A stretch of DNA of 42,500 nt, from the NCBI GenBank assembly GCA_963575745.1, contig CAUYUJ010020760.1, positions 406,731 to 449,230 of the forward strand, given 5' to 3'. Below, in pieces: positions 39,554 through 42,500 of this stretch. Within the stretch, counting starts at the first letter, position 1. Each line of letters begins with the position of its first letter. Below the pieces are notes generated by a model, which was given only the letters and a program-made list of their open reading frames with translations, was not told where the DNA came from and ran no database searches. The translations under genes and the position numbers were made by a program. This stretch comes from Prorocentrum cordatum (taxonomy: Eukaryota > Sar > Dinophyceae > Prorocentrales > Prorocentraceae).

Positions 39554-39655
39554 CGCTGATGATGACGCTGATGATGACGCTGATGATGACGCTGATGATG
39601 ACGCTGATGATGACGCTGATGATGCTGCTGATGATGCTGCTGACGATGACGGTGG
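39351..39655. repeat. (GAT)n array with GGTGAT and GACGCTGAT blocks
   Basis: GAT repeats organised in blocks: pure GAT, GGTGAT hexamers (39458-39508), pure GAT again, and GATGATGACGCT 12-mers (about 39550-39620). Poly-Met/Val, poly-His and poly-Ile frames are artefacts. The block structure suggests successive local expansions. Confidence 0.95.
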
Positions 39656-39894
39656 AGGAACGGCACCAGCCGACCCGAGGCTTGGTGCGGCACCCCCTGG
39701 CGGAGTGCTGCGGGGGGATGTGGGAGGGGCGCAGGCGCCCGCTTACCAGAAGTTCGAGATGTACCCGTACGCCCTGTGAGGACGCATTGCCCCTCCTTCT
39801 CTCCCCCCTCCCCCCCTTCAAAGGGGGGGAGGGGGGGAGAGTCGGGAGGAGGAGGAGGAGGACGGAGGAGGAAGGATGGGGGGTCCTCTCTCCG
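39656..39894. other. No gene; ends in a G/C palindromic run
   Basis: Ordinary sequence to about 39790, then CCCCCTTCAAAGGGGGGGAG (a short hairpin) and a GGA-rich stretch. Nothing else supported. Confidence 0.4.
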
Positions 39895-40147
39895 GCAGAT
39901 TTTCGCTTCGCCCGGGTTTCGCTTCGCCTGGTCCGCTTCGCCCAGTTCGCTTCGCCCGGGTTTCGCTTCGCCTGGGTTCGCGTCGCTCACGATCGCTTCG
40001 ACTGGTTTGCTTCGCCCCGGTTCGTTTCGCCCCGGTTCGTTTCGCCCGTGTTCGCTTCGGAAGAGTTTCGTTCCGCCCGGGTTTCGCTTCGCCCAGGGTT
40101 CGCTCCGCCCGGGGTTTGTTTCGCCCGGGGCTTGTTTCGCCCAGGTC
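39895..40147 (+). repeat. TTCGCTTCGCCCGGG minisatellite
   Basis: About 15 degenerate units of 15-19 bases around (G/T)TTCG(C/T)TTCGCC(C/T)(G/C)GG. Unit length varies, so reading frames are not conserved, although Phe-Ala/Arg-rich frames stay open. Confidence 0.9.
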
Positions 40148-40149
40148 AG

Positions 40150-40814
40150 GCCCTCCTAGACGCTTGCTCCATTCCGCCCGCCCGCTCGCCGCCGGCCCGA
40201 CCCGCTTCCGCCTTCAATCCCACATCCAGTTCTCACTAGCCTCCGCTTCCAACACAAAACCAAATACTCAACAGCCTTCGTTCTCAACGCACCACCCAGT
40301 ATTGCACCGCATCCTGCTGCAAGAGATATCCTTTAGGAGTCCGATAGATACCTTAACCAGCCCGCCCCGCCGCCTGCCCGCCACCCGCCCGCCCGCCGCC
40401 CGCTTTTGCTTCCGCCTTCGGTACCGCACCCAGCAGTCACCAGCCTCCGTCTCCAACAGAATACCCAGTACTAAACAGCCTTCGTCTCCCACACAACTCC
40501 CAGTATTGAAAGGCATCCCGCTGCAAGAGTGCACTTTTAGACTTCTAGAAAGTCTTGTTTAAAAGCCCGCCGCCTGCCCGCCGTACCTTCGACACCACGC
40601 CCAGTACTCACCAGCTTCCGTTTCCAACACAACACCCCGTACTCCACAGCTTTCGTCTTCCGCACACTACCCAGTATTGAGCGGCATCCCCCTGCAAGCT
40701 GCAAGAGGGAACTTTGAGGAGTTTAATTAGAATCCCGACCCGTCCGCCGCCGTTCCGCCGCCCGCCTGCCGCCCGCCGCCCGCCCGCCGCCCGCCCGCCA
40801 TACTTCCGTTTCCA

Positions 40815-40849
<35 letters not shown>

Positions 40850-41040
40850 CACACACACACGCACACACCGCACCCAGTGCTCACCGGCCTCCGTCCCTAA
40901 CACAACATCCAATACTCCTCAGCTTTCGCTTCCCACAGAGCACCCAGTACTGAACAGCATCCCGCTGCAAGAAAGGTCCTTTTAGAGTTCTGTTCAAATC
41001 CCGATCCGCCCGCACGCCGTGCTCCCCGCCTGCGACACCA
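40150..41040 (+). repeat. Hierarchical tandem repeat (~170-270-bp units, ~35-bp subunits)
   Basis: The anchor GCATCC(C/T)(G/C)CTGCAAG occurs at 40309, 40513, 40684 and 40957. Each unit holds three ~35-base subunits of the type CACCCAGTACTCACCAGC with CTTCCG(T/C)(T/C)TCCAACACA, then the anchor, a TTTTAGAG(T/G)-like segment and a CCCGCCGCCTGCCCGCC run. In the last unit a CA microsatellite (40818-40868) has expanded inside the subunit, which explains its greater length. Confidence 0.85.
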
Positions 41041-41044
41041 CACC

Positions 41045-42500
41045 GAGTAACGTCATACGCGGATCACCGCGAGACCTCGCCGGTTGTTTGGGGGCTGCGA
41101 TCTGCGAAACTGCTTGTCGCCATTGCCATTGGCTTCTGTGAGGCCTAGCGGAGGTACATCATACGCGGATCTCCACGAAACCTCGCCGGTCCCGGGGGGG
41201 GGCTGCGATCTGCGAGATTGTCGCCACTTTCGTGGGCTTCTAGGAGACCCAGCGGCGGTACGTGGTACGCGGATCACCACGAGACCTCGCCGTCCCGTGG
41301 GGGGCTGCGGTCTGCAAAATTGTCGCCACTTTCATCGGCTTTTTGGGAGGCCCAGCGGAGGTACGTCATACGCAGATCACCACGAGAACTCGCCGAATTT
41401 TGTAAGGCTGCGACCTGCGAAGCTGTCGCCACTTTCGTTGGCTTCTGGGAGGCCAAGCGGAGGAACGTCATACGCACACCACGAGACATGGCCGCTTTTG
41501 GGGGGGGGGGGGGGGGGGCGACCTGCGAAATTGTCGCCAGTTGCCATTTTCGTGTTCCTGGGAGGCCCAGCGCATGTGCGTCCTACGCGGATCACCACGA
41601 GACCTCGCCGTCTCTTGGGGGGCTGCGATCTGCGACATTGTCACCACTTTTGTGTGCTTCTGAAAGGCCCAGCGGAGGTACGTCAGACGCGGATCACCAC
41701 GAAACCTCGCCGTTTTCTGGGGGGGTGCGATCTGTGGAATTGTAGCGACGTTTGTGGGTTCCTTGTAACTTTCGTGGGCTTCTGGGGGGCCCAGCGGAGG
41801 TACGCCATACGCCGATCACCACGAGACCTCGCCGTCCCCTGGGGGGCTGCGATCTGCGAAACTGTCGCCATGTCCGCTGGCTTTTGTGATGCCCAGCGGA
41901 GGTACGTGGTACGCGAATCACCGCGAGCTTTCGCTGTCTCCCAGAGGGCTGCGACCGGCGAAATTGTCGCCACCGTCATGGGCTTTTAGGAGGCCCAGCG
42001 GAGGTACGTCATACGCGGATCACCACGAGACCTCGCCGTCTCATGGGGGGCTGCGATTTGCGGAACCGTCGCCGCTTTCGTGTGTTTCTGGGAGGCCCAC
42101 TGGATGTGCGTCCTACGCGGATCACCACGAGACCTCGCCGTCCCTGGGGGGGTGCGATCTGCGGAGCCGTCGCCACTCGCGTGGGTTTCTGGCACACCCA
42201 GCGGAGGTACGTCATACGCAGATCACCACGAAACCTCGCCGTTGTTGGGGGGGTGCGACCTGCGAAACTCTCGCCATTTTCGTGGACTTCTTGGGAGGCC
42301 CAGCGGAGGTACGTCATACGCAGATCACCACGAGACCTCGCCAGTCGTTGGGGGCTGCGGCTTGCGAAACTGTCGCTATTTTCGTGGGCTGCTGGGAGGC
42401 CCAGCGGAGGCACGCCATACGCGGATCTCCACGAAACCTCGCCGACCCGTGGGGGGGTGCGATTTGAGAAAGTGTACAGATTTCCGTGGGCTTCTGGGAG
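41045..42500 (+). repeat. ~102-bp satellite, about 14 units, running off the right end
   Basis: The anchor GAGGTACGTCATACGCGGAT or a variant recurs at about 41051, 41151, 41256, 41358, 41461, 41571, 41675, 41797, 41899, 42001, 42102, 42204, 42306 and 42407. The commonest spacing is 101-104. Each unit continues CACGAGACCTCGCCGTC, a G run, CTGCGA(T/C)CTGCGAAA, (C/T)TGTCGCCA, TTTCGTGGGCTTCTGGGAGG. One unit (41675-41797) is longer by an internal duplication of about 20 bases. Units of 102 = 3 x 34 leave frames open over several units on both strands, which weakens the case for coding. Confidence 0.95.

Noticed and set aside
1-42500. Dinoflagellate spliced-leader sequence, tRNA or rRNA genes
   Set aside because: I looked for the spliced-leader phrase CCGTAGCCATTTTGGCTC on both strands and for tRNA-like cloverleaf cores and saw none. 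A covariance-model search would be decisive.

Overview
The window looks like a transposon- and satellite-rich stretch of a nuclear genome of a dinoflagellate or a close relative. It is GC-rich and full of simple repeats: GGA/CCT, GAT/CAT and CA. It carries reverse-transcribing elements whose proteins resemble those I know from dinoflagellate genomes. I see no prokaryotic operon, rRNA, tRNA or CRISPR array, no copy of the dinoflagellate spliced-leader sequence, and no convincing single-copy host gene. The genus cannot be fixed from the sequence alone.

Region by region. 1-12.3 kb is intergenic: long GGA, GA and CCT tracts, small dispersed or foldback repeats (1.87-2.31, 10.16-10.30 and 11.45-11.56 kb), a family found in both orientations (2.5-3.2 and 6.6 kb) interrupted by a small TIR-bounded AT-rich insert, and local duplications. 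12.3-17.9 kb is a decayed non-LTR retrotransposon (LINE-A): N-terminal Cys/coiled-coil region, EEP endonuclease remnant, linker, and a reverse transcriptase split by a CA/TA microsatellite. 18.27-25.42 kb is a nearly complete Ty1/copia-type LTR retrotransposon: short LTRs, tRNA-Met-like primer-binding site, gag, protease, integrase, RT, RNase H, a long basic C-terminal extension and a polypurine tract. 25.4-30.9 kb is a second LINE (LINE-B) abutting the truncated 3' LTR: polypyrimidine leader, ORF1, EEP, RT and C-terminal region. 30.9-42.5 kb is a patchwork of satellites: 27-bp, ~161-bp, GAT, ~290-bp, 14-bp, ~100-bp, a 0.6-0.8-kb duplication, a TTCGCTTCGCC minisatellite, a hierarchical ~170-270-bp array, and a ~102-bp satellite that runs off the right end.

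How the genes work together. The copia genes form one gag-pol programme: particle protein, maturation protease, integrase, then RT/RNase H. The junction between gag and the protease frame carries a canonical -1 slippery heptamer, GGGAAAT, eight bases before a possible H-type pseudoknot. This is the most interesting single observation in the window. All element coding regions are interrupted by stops and frameshifts, so none looks autonomous now. In the copia element all four in-frame stops I found are TGA.
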